A stretch of 54,532 nucleotides of DNA from Pseudomonadales bacterium (GCA_019090615.1 JAHRVQ010000065.1:1-54532), one strand, 5' to 3'. Shown: positions 32,147 through 41,567, numbered from the stretch's first letter. The notes: generated by a model from the letters alone, not told the origin. A program made the numbers and translations.

Positions 32147-33943
32147 TTAGCTGAACTCGATGCCAGCAAAATCGCCTTTTTCGCGCCATTCCTTAATATA
32201 TCGAAAATAGGCAGTTGGGCCGCTCGGATAACCGACATTATATTTCGTCGCGTCCGACATCGGCTGGCCTTCATTGTTGTAATACCCAGGCGTACAATCA
32301 GGCGAGCCAATCAAGGACACATTCATGCCCCCTAATAATAATGCTACCCAGTCTTCCTGCGCCTGTTGACTAACTTCCACCAGGGTAGATTTATTATCCA
32401 GTGCATGTTTCACCATCATGGCAATGGTTTGGCCCGATTCGACAATATTATGCGGCACATTCGAAATGAGATTTGCGCCCTGGGTGGGCTGGACAAAAAA
32501 CGCATTAGGAAAGTTTTTCACGTTAATGCCATGTTTGCTGCGCATACCATCCTTCCAGTAATCACTCAGGGTAATGCCATCGCGGCCAATGGTCTCAAAA
32601 CCGGTGCGCGCAACAAGCTCTGTACCGACTTCAAAGCCAGTACCATAAATTATACAGTCAACTTCGTATTCGACCCCACCAACCACCACACCTTTTTCCG
32701 TGATTCGCTCAACGCCCTGACCATCAGTATCTATCAATTGAGTGCCAGGCTGGTTGAACGCATCCAGGTATTCGTCATGGAAACAGGGGCGTTTACATAA
32801 CTGTCCATACCAGGCCTTTAGTTTATGGGCGGTTTCTTTATCGTCTACCACGCTATCAATACGATCCCGAATTTCTTCCATTTTCTGAAAATCAGCGTCC
32901 TCGTAAGCACTGAACATTTTCATCGGGTCACCGCGCTCCTCTTTTGGCAAGGCGGCAATCTTTGAGCGAATACGTTTCGATAAATCGGTCCAGCCATCCT
33001 GCACCAGATCTTCATCGGTACCTCCACCGGCCTGGTTCATGGTGAAATTTTCCATCCACCGTTGTTGCCAGCCTGGCGTCGCAATGGTCTCAAACCAGTC
33101 TGGGTCAGTGGCCTTATTATCTCGAATATCCACCGATGAAGGGGTACGTTGACAGACATAAAATGTTTCACAACCAGCGGCCAAATGCGGAATACACTGC
33201 ACCGCCGTAGCACCGGTGCCTATCAGGGCCACTCGCTTGTTTTTCAACTTATCCAGTGGTGCGCCTTCGGCGTTACCGCCGGTATATTCATAATCCCAGC
33301 GGCTGGTATGAAAGGAATGTCCTTTAAAGCTTTCAATGCCCGCAACGCCCGGTAATTTTGGCACATGTAATGGCCCAGTACCCAGACCAACAAACTGTGC
33401 AGTAAAGTCATCGCCGCGATTGGTTTTAATTTGCCAGTGCGAATTTTCCTCGTCCCACTTCAGTTCTTTGACCTGGGTATGAAATAACGCATTCTCATAC
33501 AACTTGTATTGATTTCCAATACGCTGGCAATGGGTCAGTATTTCTGGTGCATGGGCGTACTTTTCAGAGGGCATATGGCCGGTTTCTTCCAACAGCGGCA
33601 TATAGATCATGGAGGCGGTATCACACATGGCTCCCGGATAGCGGTTCCAGTACCAGGTACCGCCAAAATCGCCACCCTTTTCAATAATCCGTACATCAGT
33701 CACACCCTGCTCAACTAAGCGTGCGCCAGTAACCAGACCCGCATAACCGCCACCAATAAAAGCAAACGTCACATGATCCTTTTTTACTTCACGTTCCTTC
33801 ACTGCCACATAAGGGTCTTGCAGGTAATGGGCGAACTGATCCTCAATACGCGTATATTGCGCATTACCGTCTGCTCTAATGCGTTTATCCCGCTCAGCCT
33901 TGTATTTTTCCTTCAGCGCGCCTCTATCAAATGCCTTTGCCAT
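32147..33943 (-). CDS. Type I Baeyer-Villiger flavin monooxygenase with N-terminal extension, 598 aa
   Basis: A second ketone-oxidising flavin monooxygenase, only distantly similar to the one at 17707. FAD motif GGGYAG (64-69), FGGTWYWNRYPGAMCD, fingerprint F-K-G-H-S-F-H-T-S-R-W-D (206-217) with D in the last place, and NADPH motif GTGATA (242-247). The 60-residue N-terminal extension and the D-type fingerprint resemble the steroid/cyclopentadecanone/cyclododecanone monooxygenase group, which takes bulky ketones; this is inference. It is monocistronic, with a strong terminator. The sigma-54 activator gene lies upstream on the same strand, but its target is more likely the divergent operon. 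Confidence 0.9.
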   Translation of the reverse strand: MAKAFDRGALKEKYKAERDKRIRADGNAQYTRIEDQFAHYLQDPYVAVKEREVKKDHVTFAFIGGGYAGLVTGARLVEQGVTDVRIIEKGGDFGGTWYWNRYPGAMCDTASMIYMPLLEETGHMPSEKYAHAPEILTHCQRIGNQYKLYENALFHTQVKELKWDEENSHWQIKTNRGDDFTAQFVGLGTGPLHVPKLPGVAGIESFKGHSFHTSRWDYEYTGGNAEGAPLDKLKNKRVALIGTGATAVQCIPHLAAGCETFYVCQRTPSSVDIRDNKATDPDWFETIATPGWQQRWMENFTMNQAGGGTDEDLVQDGWTDLSKRIRSKIAALPKEERGDPMKMFSAYEDADFQKMEEIRDRIDSVVDDKETAHKLKAWYGQLCKRPCFHDEYLDAFNQPGTQLIDTDGQGVERITEKGVVVGGVEYEVDCIIYGTGFEVGTELVARTGFETIGRDGITLSDYWKDGMRSKHGINVKNFPNAFFVQPTQGANLISNVPHNIVESGQTIAMMVKHALDNKSTLVEVSQQAQEDWVALLLGGMNVSLIGSPDCTPGYYNNEGQPMSDATKYNVGYPSGPTAYFRYIKEWREKGDFAGIEFS

Positions 33944-34097
33944 ACCGTTAAATACTCAAGTAATCTCAGTTACTGACACTTTAATGGAAAAATAACCAAA
34001 AAACCCGCTGATCAAACAACAGCGCCTGATTATCACTGGGATGAATCACAGCTTCTGGTATGGCCTATCGGACGAAAACCCTGTGTATCGAAACCGC

Positions 34098-35936
34098 TCA
34101 GAGCTTATCCAGACCCAGCACTTTCATCCGATAAGCCAGCGTCGATGGTTTCATGCCCAATAATTCCGCTGCGCCGCTCGGCCCCCAGACTTTCCAGTTT
34201 GCCGCTGCGAGTGCCGCAGCTATATTGGCTTTTTCTAACTGCTTGAATTCTTGCGCCGAGAGATACTCACCAGGCTGTAGAGAAACACTTTGCACCTTAT
34301 CTGATCTTTCCAACTTAGCAGACACGTCAGCATCAGCAACACCTGGCAGCGCATTATCCAGCATTAGCTTTTTGCCAGGCGATGAGATTACCGCACGCTC
34401 CATTACGTTTTTAAACTCCCGAATATTGCCGGGCCATGAATGCCTTTTTAAAATCGCCAGCTGGTTTTGAGATATCCGCATGGGTTCGCGGCCCAACTCC
34501 TTACATATCGACGCTAAAAAGTGCATTGCCAATGGTGCAATATCTTCTTTGCGTTCACGTAGAGGCGGCACTTCAACGGGAAATACACTGATACGATAAT
34601 AAAGATCCTCACGGAACCGACCGGCCTTAATTTCTTCGATCAGGTCACGATTTGTCGCAGCAACAATTCGCACGTTAACCTTCATGGTACGGTCATCCCC
34701 CACCCGTTCAAATTCACCTTCCTGTAATGCGCGCAGTAACTTTGCCTGTTGCGATATGGGAATCTCGCCAACTTCGTCCAGAAACAGAGTACCGCCGTCA
34801 GCCAATTGCAGCCGACCAACACGGTCTCTATGTGCGCCGGTAAAAGCACCCTGTACATGGCCAAAGAATTCACTCTCAAACAGATCTTTAGGAATTGATG
34901 CGCAATTTACTTTTACCAGCGGCTTCTCAGCCCGATCGCTCTGCGAGTGAATGGCCCGCGCAACCATTTCCTTGCCAACACCGGACTCACCTAACACCAG
35001 CACACTCACCGGCGTATTCGCCACCGACTCTATCTGCGCCAGCGATCGCTTTAAGGCGTTGCTCTGGCCAACGATTTCGCCGAAATTAGCCGAGGTATTG
35101 ATCTCATCGCGTAGATAGTCACGCTCCAGTTCTAGTTGGGTTTTCAGGTTTTCAATCTGCTCGAAAGCAGCTTCCTTTTCAGACTCCAGTGCTTTGCGCT
35201 CAGTAATATCGCGAAATACCACCACAGCCCCAACGGCTACTCCGTTCTGCAAAATCGGAGTTGAGGTATATTCGACAGCAATAGGCCGACCATCCACATG
35301 CCAAAAAACTTCACTGTCTACCGTACGCGGCTTACTATCTTTTAGCGTGGCATAAATGGGACAGTCTTCTCGAGGATAGTGAACGCCATTTGTATACGAG
35401 TGGTGGTGCAGCGCATGTGAAGATTTGCCTATGACCTCCTCTGTATGCCATCCCAGTATTGCTTCGGCACGTTGATTACTGAAAGTGATATTGCCATCAA
35501 GGTCCAGCCCATGAATGCCTTCGCCCGCAGCGCCAAGGATCAGTTCATATTTCATTTGCAGCTCAGCGATTTCTGCGACGGCTGTCCTGAATTTACTGAC
35601 ATCCGTACCGGCAACCATAATCACCGGCGCTTGTTGCTCTGAACTACGGGCCAGCCAGGCGCCCATCCGCACTGGTAAAAGACCGTTGGCCAAAAAAATA
35701 CCGACTGGCTGGTCGGTTATCGGCAATCCATCAGCTGCAAGGGCACGAAACTGCGCTTCTAAAACTGGCACGGTTGCAAAATCGAACAGTGCCTCGGCAG
35801 CAATAACCCTCTGGGCTGCAAGCGCTGGATCAAGCCGTCGTCGCCATGCATCCGACATATATTCACACTGCAAGGAGGTATTCAACACCAGCTGCAGCGC
35901 GGGCGAATCTTTTAGCAACCAGCCTGGATTAGACAC
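34098..35936 (-). CDS. Sigma-54-dependent activator with PAS sensor and Fis-type HTH, 612 aa
   Basis: An enhancer-binding protein. Residues about 120-245 hold a PAS domain (LILGAAGEGIHGLDLDGNIT, VVVFRDITERKALE); the AAA+ domain has Walker A GESGVGKE, the sigma-54 contact loop GAFTGA, Walker B GGTLFLDEVGE and FREDLYYRISVFP; the C-terminus is a Fis-like helix GPSGAAELLGMKPSTLAYRM. With no response-regulator domain, it likely senses a ligand or redox state through PAS. I place the start at GTG 35936, seven bases after GAGGT; the open frame continues upstream through the divergent promoter region. It faces a two-gene operon with a sigma-54 promoter, its evident target. Confidence 0.9.
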   Translation of the reverse strand: MSNPGWLLKDSPALQLVLNTSLQCEYMSDAWRRRLDPALAAQRVIAAEALFDFATVPVLEAQFRALAADGLPITDQPVGIFLANGLLPVRMGAWLARSSEQQAPVIMVAGTDVSKFRTAVAEIAELQMKYELILGAAGEGIHGLDLDGNITFSNQRAEAILGWHTEEVIGKSSHALHHHSYTNGVHYPREDCPIYATLKDSKPRTVDSEVFWHVDGRPIAVEYTSTPILQNGVAVGAVVVFRDITERKALESEKEAAFEQIENLKTQLELERDYLRDEINTSANFGEIVGQSNALKRSLAQIESVANTPVSVLVLGESGVGKEMVARAIHSQSDRAEKPLVKVNCASIPKDLFESEFFGHVQGAFTGAHRDRVGRLQLADGGTLFLDEVGEIPISQQAKLLRALQEGEFERVGDDRTMKVNVRIVAATNRDLIEEIKAGRFREDLYYRISVFPVEVPPLRERKEDIAPLAMHFLASICKELGREPMRISQNQLAILKRHSWPGNIREFKNVMERAVISSPGKKLMLDNALPGVADADVSAKLERSDKVQSVSLQPGEYLSAQEFKQLEKANIAAALAAANWKVWGPSGAAELLGMKPSTLAYRMKVLGLDKL

Positions 35937-35999
35937 AACATAGACCTCAAAAAGTTGTGTTTTTATCACAGCTTTCTGGGAACCACAAGTATTTGTGGT
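35933..35999. promoter_or_regulatory. Candidate enhancer (UAS) sites for the sigma-54 activator
   Basis: ACCACAA-GTAT-TTGTGGT (35982-35999) is a perfect 7-bp palindrome 45 bp upstream of the -24 element. A second inverted pair, ACACAAC (35933-35939) and GTTGTGT (35954-35960), covers the activator's own SD and start. The shared ACAA/TTGT halves suggest one protein binding both sites. Confidence 0.6.
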
Positions 36000-36043
36000 C
36001 AAGAAAAAACTGTATGTATTTGTTTTATATAGGTATTTATAAC

Positions 36044-36059
36044 TGGCACGGCAAATGCA
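36044..36059 (+). promoter_or_regulatory. Sigma-54 promoter (-24/-12)
   Basis: TGGCACG-GCAA-ATGCA: a perfect -24 box TGGCACG and a -12 box with one mismatch (ATGC for TTGC); GG and GC are exactly 10 bp apart. It faces the operon starting at 36134 and lies between that gene and a divergent sigma-54 activator gene. Confidence 0.85.
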
Positions 36060-36133
36060 ATATCTTCTTAGCAAGAGGTACAGACACACTGAACCTCCTG
36101 TTAAATATCAAAAAAACAATCAAGGAGCACAAC

Positions 36134-36763
36134 ATGAAAGCATTTGTATACACCGAAGTTCAGGCATCCATTCCCTTCGACCAGGCACCGTGGAAAAACA
36201 TCAATGCTGCCATCAAGCAGCAACCAGGCTTCATCAACAAAACCTGGCTCTATGGCATTGATGCTACATCCGTCGGCGGCCTCTATACTTTCGATAGCAT
36301 TGAAAATGCTCAGAAATTTGTCACCGGTTATTTCCCGCAAGAAGCCAGAAGCCTTGGCAGCCCTCAGCGCACACTGATCTTCAAGGCAGATACCGTTGAA
36401 GAAGCCAGCCGAGATATGAATTCAGTACATTTCGGCGCTGTTCTGGAGCAGTCGCCCGGTGCATTTGTTTATACAGAAGTGCAGTTAAACGCCCAGCCTT
36501 TTGATAGCGCCCCCTGGCGTGAAATTAATCCGGTACTCAAGCAGCAGCCAGGCATTCTTGCCAAGACCTGGTTAAGCGGCCTGCATACAGGCACACCCGG
36601 CGGAATCTACGCCTTCGACAGCATCGAAAACGCTAAAAGTTTCGCCATCAATTATTTCCCAACCGAAGCCGCTAATTTGAATGCCGCGTTTACAACCAGA
36701 GTATTTGACGCCCAGGCGACCGAAATCGCCAGCCGAGATATGCATTCACCTTTCTACAGCTAA
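36134..36763 (+). CDS. Tandem-duplicated YdhR-like protein, 209 aa
   Basis: Two homologous halves of about 100 residues each: FVYTEVQ..PFDQAPW, KQQPGFINKTWL, GGLYTFDSIENAQKF, FPQEARSL in the first, and FVYTEVQ..PFDSAPW, KQQPGILAKTWL, GGIYAFDSIENAKSF, FPTEAANL in the second, each ending E(E)ASRDM. This matches YdhR-type dimeric alpha-beta barrel proteins (putative monooxygenases), where one chain here would replace the usual homodimer. ATG 36134 follows AAGGAGCAC. It is the first gene behind the sigma-54 promoter, 25 bp ahead of the glutathionyl-hydroquinone reductase gene. Probable role: quinone or aromatic handling. Confidence 0.8.
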   Translation: MKAFVYTEVQASIPFDQAPWKNINAAIKQQPGFINKTWLYGIDATSVGGLYTFDSIENAQKFVTGYFPQEARSLGSPQRTLIFKADTVEEASRDMNSVHFGAVLEQSPGAFVYTEVQLNAQPFDSAPWREINPVLKQQPGILAKTWLSGLHTGTPGGIYAFDSIENAKSFAINYFPTEAANLNAAFTTRVFDAQATEIASRDMHSPFYS

Positions 36764-36788
36764 AAAACAGCAGCCTCAGGAGAAGATC

Positions 36789-37778
36789 ATGGGATTACTC
36801 ATTAACGGCAAATGGTTTGCATCGCCGGATGTCACGGAAGAAGTAAAACTGCTACAGCGGCGCGACGCAGAAACACTCAGGCACTGGATTACGCCTGATG
36901 ATAATGGGCCAACATCTGATACAGACTTTACCGCAGAAGCAGACCGTTACCATCTTTATGTATCGCTGGCCTGCCCTTTTGCCCATCGAGTAATCATCAT
37001 GCGACATCTAAAAGGACTGCAGGACATCATCAGCATGTCCGAGGTCGATCCGCTGCAACAGGATGAGGGTTGGGAATTCTCCAAAGAATACCCAGACCCC
37101 CTGTACACAAAAAACCGGCTTTACGAAATTTATGCCAGGAGCAATGCCGCAATAACTAGCCGAGTGAGCGTGCCCGTCTTATGGGACAAAAAAAACCAAA
37201 CCATAGTCAGCACTGACTCCGGCGACATTATGCGCATATTGAACTCTGCATTTAACCGCCTAAGCGGTAATAAGGACGATTACTATCCGCCCCATTTACA
37301 CGAGGCGATTAACACCTTGAACGACTGGTTGTTTAATAATATCAATGTTGGTGTCTACCGCGCAGGTTTTGCCACTAACCAGCAAATCTATGAACAACAA
37401 GCCAACACCGTATTTGAGGCGTTAGCTGCCCTGGAGGCACGTCTTGGCGAACAGCGCTTTCTGCACGGCCCATCTATTACCGAATCAGACTGGCGACTGT
37501 TCACCACCCTGATTCGCTTTGATGCCGTCTATCATCCCCTGTTCAAATTGAACCTGTTGCGGTTAACAGACTTCAGTAACCTGTCAGCTTATGTGCGCAA
37601 CCTGTACCAACAGGGCCGCGTCGCAGAAACCGTCAACCTGCAAAGAAACAAGTATCACTACTTCGCCAGCTTCACCTCAATTAACCCGTCTGGGTTGGTA
37701 CCCGTGGGCGGCGAAACCGATTTTTCGGCACCGCATTACCGCGCGGCTCCCTTTGCAACGAATAAACTGGCCTGTTAA
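36789..37778 (+). CDS. Glutathionyl-hydroquinone reductase (YqjG/ECM4-type GST), 329 aa
   Basis: Xi-class glutathione transferase that removes glutathione from glutathionyl-hydroquinones. LINGKW at the start, then DRYHLYVSLACPFAHRVIIM with catalytic Cys62, TVPVLWD-type SVPVLWDKKNQTIVS, DDYYPP, NNGVYRAGF-type NINVGVYRAGFATNQ and the C-terminal INPSGLVPVG all follow E. coli YqjG (328 aa) closely. The motif is CPFA rather than CPWA. CAGGAG precedes ATG 36789. Second gene of the sigma-54 operon, 25 bp after the YdhR-like gene, which suggests joint detoxification or recycling of quinones. Confidence 0.92.
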   Translation: MGLLINGKWFASPDVTEEVKLLQRRDAETLRHWITPDDNGPTSDTDFTAEADRYHLYVSLACPFAHRVIIMRHLKGLQDIISMSEVDPLQQDEGWEFSKEYPDPLYTKNRLYEIYARSNAAITSRVSVPVLWDKKNQTIVSTDSGDIMRILNSAFNRLSGNKDDYYPPHLHEAINTLNDWLFNNINVGVYRAGFATNQQIYEQQANTVFEALAALEARLGEQRFLHGPSITESDWRLFTTLIRFDAVYHPLFKLNLLRLTDFSNLSAYVRNLYQQGRVAETVNLQRNKYHYFASFTSINPSGLVPVGGETDFSAPHYRAAPFATNKLAC

Positions 37779-37914
37779 ATCGACAGGCCAGCATTTCTTA
37801 TATTGTCACACCAAGCAGTTGCAACATTAGCACTCGAAACATCAGCCGAGTAGACAATTTTGAAAAAGGGTCCATGATCGAAACAGAAACTCACGCCTAA
37901 CAAGGATTAGTAAT

Positions 37915-38297
37915 ATGAGAGAGTTACATAAGAAATTCATGATATCCGCAGTAGTTTGCACGGCCATTTTATCTAGCGTGCTGGTCAGAGCGGAATCGTT
38001 TTCGTTTACATCGATTAGCAAGGTGACTAACCAGATCATGATGCCAACACCTGCGGGCGGATACATGGGAAGCATCTGGGCCAGTGGCAAATCGAAGGTC
38101 ATCGATAGCATAAGAGGCAAAATCACCCATAGCTTCGAATGTGCGCTAAACACCAAGACCGCAGCGCAGCAAATTGCATGGGCGGGCTGATTGGCAAAAC
38201 CGGCGTTTATGCAGGCTGTAGTGGATCAATTTCCTGGCATGTAAAAGCCGTGAATGGGATAGGAACAACTACGGGTGCCGGCGTATGGAACGAGTAA
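37915..38297 (+). pseudogene. Exported small protein, frameshifted
   Basis: A signal peptide is clear (KKFMISAVVCTAILSSVLVRA). The first frame stops at 38190 after AAQQIAWAG; one base earlier, another frame continues as NCMGGLIGKTGVYAGCSGSI and then a further 20 residues to TAA at 38297. Restoring one A in the AAA run at about 38171 would give a single protein of about 127 residues with three cysteines in the mature C-terminal half. I do not recognise the family. Either a young pseudogene or a sequencing error. It lies alone on the + strand after the sigma-54 operon. Confidence 0.55.
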
Positions 38298-38443
38298 ATC
38301 AAATCTCAAGGTAAGTCAGAATGGCTTTGCGCTGTTAAATTTCGAATTCGCATTTACCCATTCCAGCGAGTGGGAATATATCCAGGTGACACCACACGCA
38401 GCCCTCGTAGTGCATTGAAATCATTTTTGAATATTATGTTGAT

Positions 38444-39439
38444 CTACAAAAACTCTAAATAACTATTCATTTCGCGTAGATTAGACCCGACAGTATATTT
38501 CAGGTCAATCAGTCGCTGACGACCCGTGTTACCGAATTCAAGTTGCAATTGAAAATCATCAGCCAGCCTAATAATTGCCTCGACCCACTGATCATCATCG
38601 CTAACCACCAGGCCTGTTCGGCCATTCACCACCATCTGCTGATTAACCCCGGCCATGTCAGTCACAACGGGTAAACTGGCGGCCATATATTGCAGCACCT
38701 TTAAGCCACACTTACCGCGAGTCCAGGGGTTATCGATCATCGGCGCAATACCGATGTGTGCGCTAGTCAGCGCCTGAGCTTCGACCTGCTCACTCCAGTC
38801 AATTCGCACCTGCGGCATCTCTAGATCTGCCAACTCAAAATCAGCCACTATTTTAAGACGCAAATCAGAACGCAAGCTGGCCAACCTGTTTAGTACTGGC
38901 CGTAGCTTTTCCAGATATTTTCGGGTGGAGCTACTACCAATCCACACCAGGTCAACCGTCTGACTCTCAAATTTACCCTCACCCACGCGCCGATACTGAA
39001 CCTCATCAACAACAGTAGGCATCACCCGAGTACTGGCATTATGCTGGCTAGCAGCTTCGGCAAGAAAAGAATTACCCGCCCAAACCTGATCACATCGACT
39101 AACCATTCGTACAAACCGCCGATACCGAGTAATTGAGGACTTACCATTGCTAGCCAGAAAAACCGCATCGTCAAAATCGAAAATAAGACGCCGAGCCGCC
39201 CGACGCAATAACCAGCTGGTGACAGGCCCAAAGGTTTTACGCAGCACCAACACCACATCGGCACACGCTGCGGCTTGCAACATCTGACCCCGCACAACCA
39301 GGTCACTATCAGCAACAAGAATTTTTATCTGCCACCCAGCAGCTTCAAGGCCGGGCAGAAACTGCCCCGCTCGATATCGAGTAGAACTACCGGACGCATC
39401 TTTTGAGATTACCAGAAGGGAACGATTAGCTTTTTTCAT
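38444..39439 (-). CDS. Glycosyltransferase, GT4-like, 331 aa
   Basis: GT-B fold sugar transferase. The N-terminal part RYRAGQFLPGLEAAGWQIKI and the C-terminal nucleotide-sugar region KCGLKVLQYMAASLPVV then GVNQQMVVNGRTGLVV are typical of GT4/GT1-group enzymes; DLVWIGSSSTRKYLEKLRPVL is the inter-domain strand. It is transcribed with the methyltransferase gene, overlapping its end by 14 bp with the ATG used here (more with an upstream GTG at 39460). Likely adds a sugar to a cell-surface polymer. Sugar and acceptor are not predictable. Confidence 0.85.
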   Translation of the reverse strand: MKKANRSLLVISKDASGSSTRYRAGQFLPGLEAAGWQIKILVADSDLVVRGQMLQAAACADVVLVLRKTFGPVTSWLLRRAARRLIFDFDDAVFLASNGKSSITRYRRFVRMVSRCDQVWAGNSFLAEAASQHNASTRVMPTVVDEVQYRRVGEGKFESQTVDLVWIGSSSTRKYLEKLRPVLNRLASLRSDLRLKIVADFELADLEMPQVRIDWSEQVEAQALTSAHIGIAPMIDNPWTRGKCGLKVLQYMAASLPVVTDMAGVNQQMVVNGRTGLVVSDDDQWVEAIIRLADDFQLQLEFGNTGRQRLIDLKYTVGSNLREMNSYLEFL

Positions 39440-40382
39440 AAACTGCGAAAATCTCGTCACCCCGACCGGTTAACGCAGCAAGCACGACATAAGCCCGGGA
39501 AATGAAACGTTTAACCCCTGATTTACGTGATGGTTTAGCGTCATTAGCCTGGTAGTAATCCCAGCTGTTAAGAACAATTTTGGGCGACGTGAAGGTTTTA
39601 CTAACAGACTGGCGCAGCCCCGCCGCAGCCGCTATCTGGGTCAGGTTTTCAGGCGTAAACAGCACCAGATGCCGTGGCGGGTCATTGGCATACCAGTTAG
39701 CACCAAACCAGCGTCGGCCCAGCGCATTACTATTTGGCGTTCTGATCAGCAAGCGACCTCCGGGCCGTAACAACCGAGTGATTTCTGCCATAAACTGAAC
39801 GGGATTTGGCAGGTGCTCGATCAAATGCCGAGCCGAAATTAAATCAAAGCTAGCATCAGGATATTGTGCTTCCTCCAGCGTACCGACAGTGATTTTTAAG
39901 CCTGCTGAAATACCTGCTTTAGCAGCAGATTCACTAAACTCTACACCGCTGGCCTGCCAGCCTAAAGCAGACAATTTCTGCACAAACTTACCATTACCGC
40001 AACCAACATCCAGCGCAATGCCGCCACGCTTGAATACAACTTCATCGCGATAGAATCCAATCCCCGCCAGACGACCGACAAAGCGCGACAGGACCGTGCC
40101 TGCTAATGAAGCATAACCGTAATGACCGGCCAACACCGCGCGGCGTAACCAACCAAACGGTTTTGTTACCGGTGGCAGGTCGTGATCAAGGTAACTATCT
40201 GGATAAAAGCTGGCGATCGCCTTAGCATCTGGCATAGGCGACTGGTAAAGCACCGCACATTCATTACATTCGCGGTAAATAAATTCACCAGGCAGACCCA
40301 TCAACTGATCATGGCCTAAAAATGCCTGGGTGCCGACGCTGCCACAAAGTGGGCACAAAACATCTTCAACCATGTAAGGCAT
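39426..40382 (-). CDS. SAM-dependent methyltransferase with N-terminal zinc ribbon, 318 aa
   Basis: CPLCGS..(22)..CNEC near the N-terminus forms a zinc-ribbon; residues about 105-200 form a class I methyltransferase with motif I ALDVGCGNGKFV and SARHLIEHLPNP as motif IV region. This domain pair is common in sugar or polysaccharide-modifying methyltransferases. A hydrophobic patch between the two domains may bind membrane. It overlaps the glycosyltransferase gene downstream, so the two are co-translated and likely act on the same glycan. Confidence 0.85.
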   Translation of the reverse strand: MPYMVEDVLCPLCGSVGTQAFLGHDQLMGLPGEFIYRECNECAVLYQSPMPDAKAIASFYPDSYLDHDLPPVTKPFGWLRRAVLAGHYGYASLAGTVLSRFVGRLAGIGFYRDEVVFKRGGIALDVGCGNGKFVQKLSALGWQASGVEFSESAAKAGISAGLKITVGTLEEAQYPDASFDLISARHLIEHLPNPVQFMAEITRLLRPGGRLLIRTPNSNALGRRWFGANWYANDPPRHLVLFTPENLTQIAAAAGLRQSVSKTFTSPKIVLNSWDYYQANDAKPSRKSGVKRFISRAYVVLAALTGRGDEIFAVYEKS

Positions 40383-40658
40383 TACTAACTTTGCTGGCCA
40401 TAATATTTCCTATAATCAGATAATCAAGATCCGAGCCATAAAAGATATTTAGGGCATCGCTAAATACGCGAAGGATAAACGGCCTTTTTTTGAATGTCCA
40501 CCCGCATCATAGATGCATCGATAGACAATTAATCGACAATAATGACACCCTTCACTATCACCTGATCTCTCGGCGCGTGCAGCACAGCTGATTATACTGA
40601 CGGACAAACCCAGCAAGGAAAAAGACCCCCCTCACGCCAGCATCAAAATCAATAATTG

Positions 40659-41567
40659 CTAAGCAATGCTATTGCAGGACACCAACGTGTGCATTAGATC
40701 TTCAGCAAGCAGCTCCAGATCATTATGTTTTAAGCTGCCCTGGCGCCAGACGAGCGCGATCGATCGACTGACTCCAGGGTCCTCAAAAGGTATAAAATGT
40801 ACCTTTGGTTGATTAAATAGCTCACTGGATAATGCCATTTCAGGCACCAAAGTGACACCTAGATTATTCGCCACCATCTCGATTAAGGTCGGAAGACTAG
40901 TACCCTCGAATGGCGCATGTTTTTGTTTGCTCAAGCGACACGCCGCCAGCGCATGATCTCGAATACAATTGCCTTCTTCCAGCAACAATAATTCACGGTG
41001 ATCAATTTGACTGGTTTTCACTTTTTCCTCTCCCGCCAGGGGATGGTTCGTACTGCAGGCGAAAATGAATCGCTCTTTAAAAGCCGTCCCAATACACATA
41101 TTTTTTATTGGATAAGGAAAGGCAAGAATCGCGGCATCCAAAAGCCCTTTTGATAAATCCGTCAATAAAGGTTCGGTTTGTCGCTCCTTTAGATAGAGCT
41201 TCAGATTGGGGTAACGGGCGCGTAATTCAGGTAACCAATTAGGGAATAAGAACGGGCCAATGGTGGGAATCGCGCCTAATATCAATTTGCCGGATAACGG
41301 CTCGCCAGAGGCGGCACCAAGCGCTTCAATGCCATTTATTTCATTTAGTATGTGCCGCGCCTTGTCGATGATCGTCCGCCCTAAATCGGTCACTAGTACC
41401 TGCTTATTGGTTCTCTCGAATATTTTTTGGCCAATACTTTCTTCAAAACTCACGACGCCAGCGCTTAAAGTTGACTGCGTTACATGGCACGCTTTTGCCG
41501 CCTTACTAAAATGAAGGTGGTCAGAAATTGCACAGACATAGCGTAATTGGGTTAACGTAATCCGCAA
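40659..41567 (-). CDS. oxyR: OxyR hydrogen-peroxide sensor, LysR family, 302 aa
   Basis: A LysR protein with the HTH FSKAAKACHVTQSTLSAGVV and the redox centre Cys201-I-R-D-H-A-L-A-A-Cys210, matching E. coli Cys199/Cys208 in spacing. Oxidation to the disulfide turns on peroxide defence genes. The start is TTG, six bases after GAGGAG. It is divergent from a peroxiredoxin gene 178 bp away, which it very probably controls; LTQLRYVCAISDHLHF at the N-terminus fits the OxyR group. Length is normal. Confidence 0.93.
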   Translation of the reverse strand: MRITLTQLRYVCAISDHLHFSKAAKACHVTQSTLSAGVVSFEESIGQKIFERTNKQVLVTDLGRTIIDKARHILNEINGIEALGAASGEPLSGKLILGAIPTIGPFLFPNWLPELRARYPNLKLYLKERQTEPLLTDLSKGLLDAAILAFPYPIKNMCIGTAFKERFIFACSTNHPLAGEEKVKTSQIDHRELLLLEEGNCIRDHALAACRLSKQKHAPFEGTSLPTLIEMVANNLGVTLVPEMALSSELFNQPKVHFIPFEDPGVSRSIALVWRQGSLKHNDLELLAEDLMHTLVSCNSIA

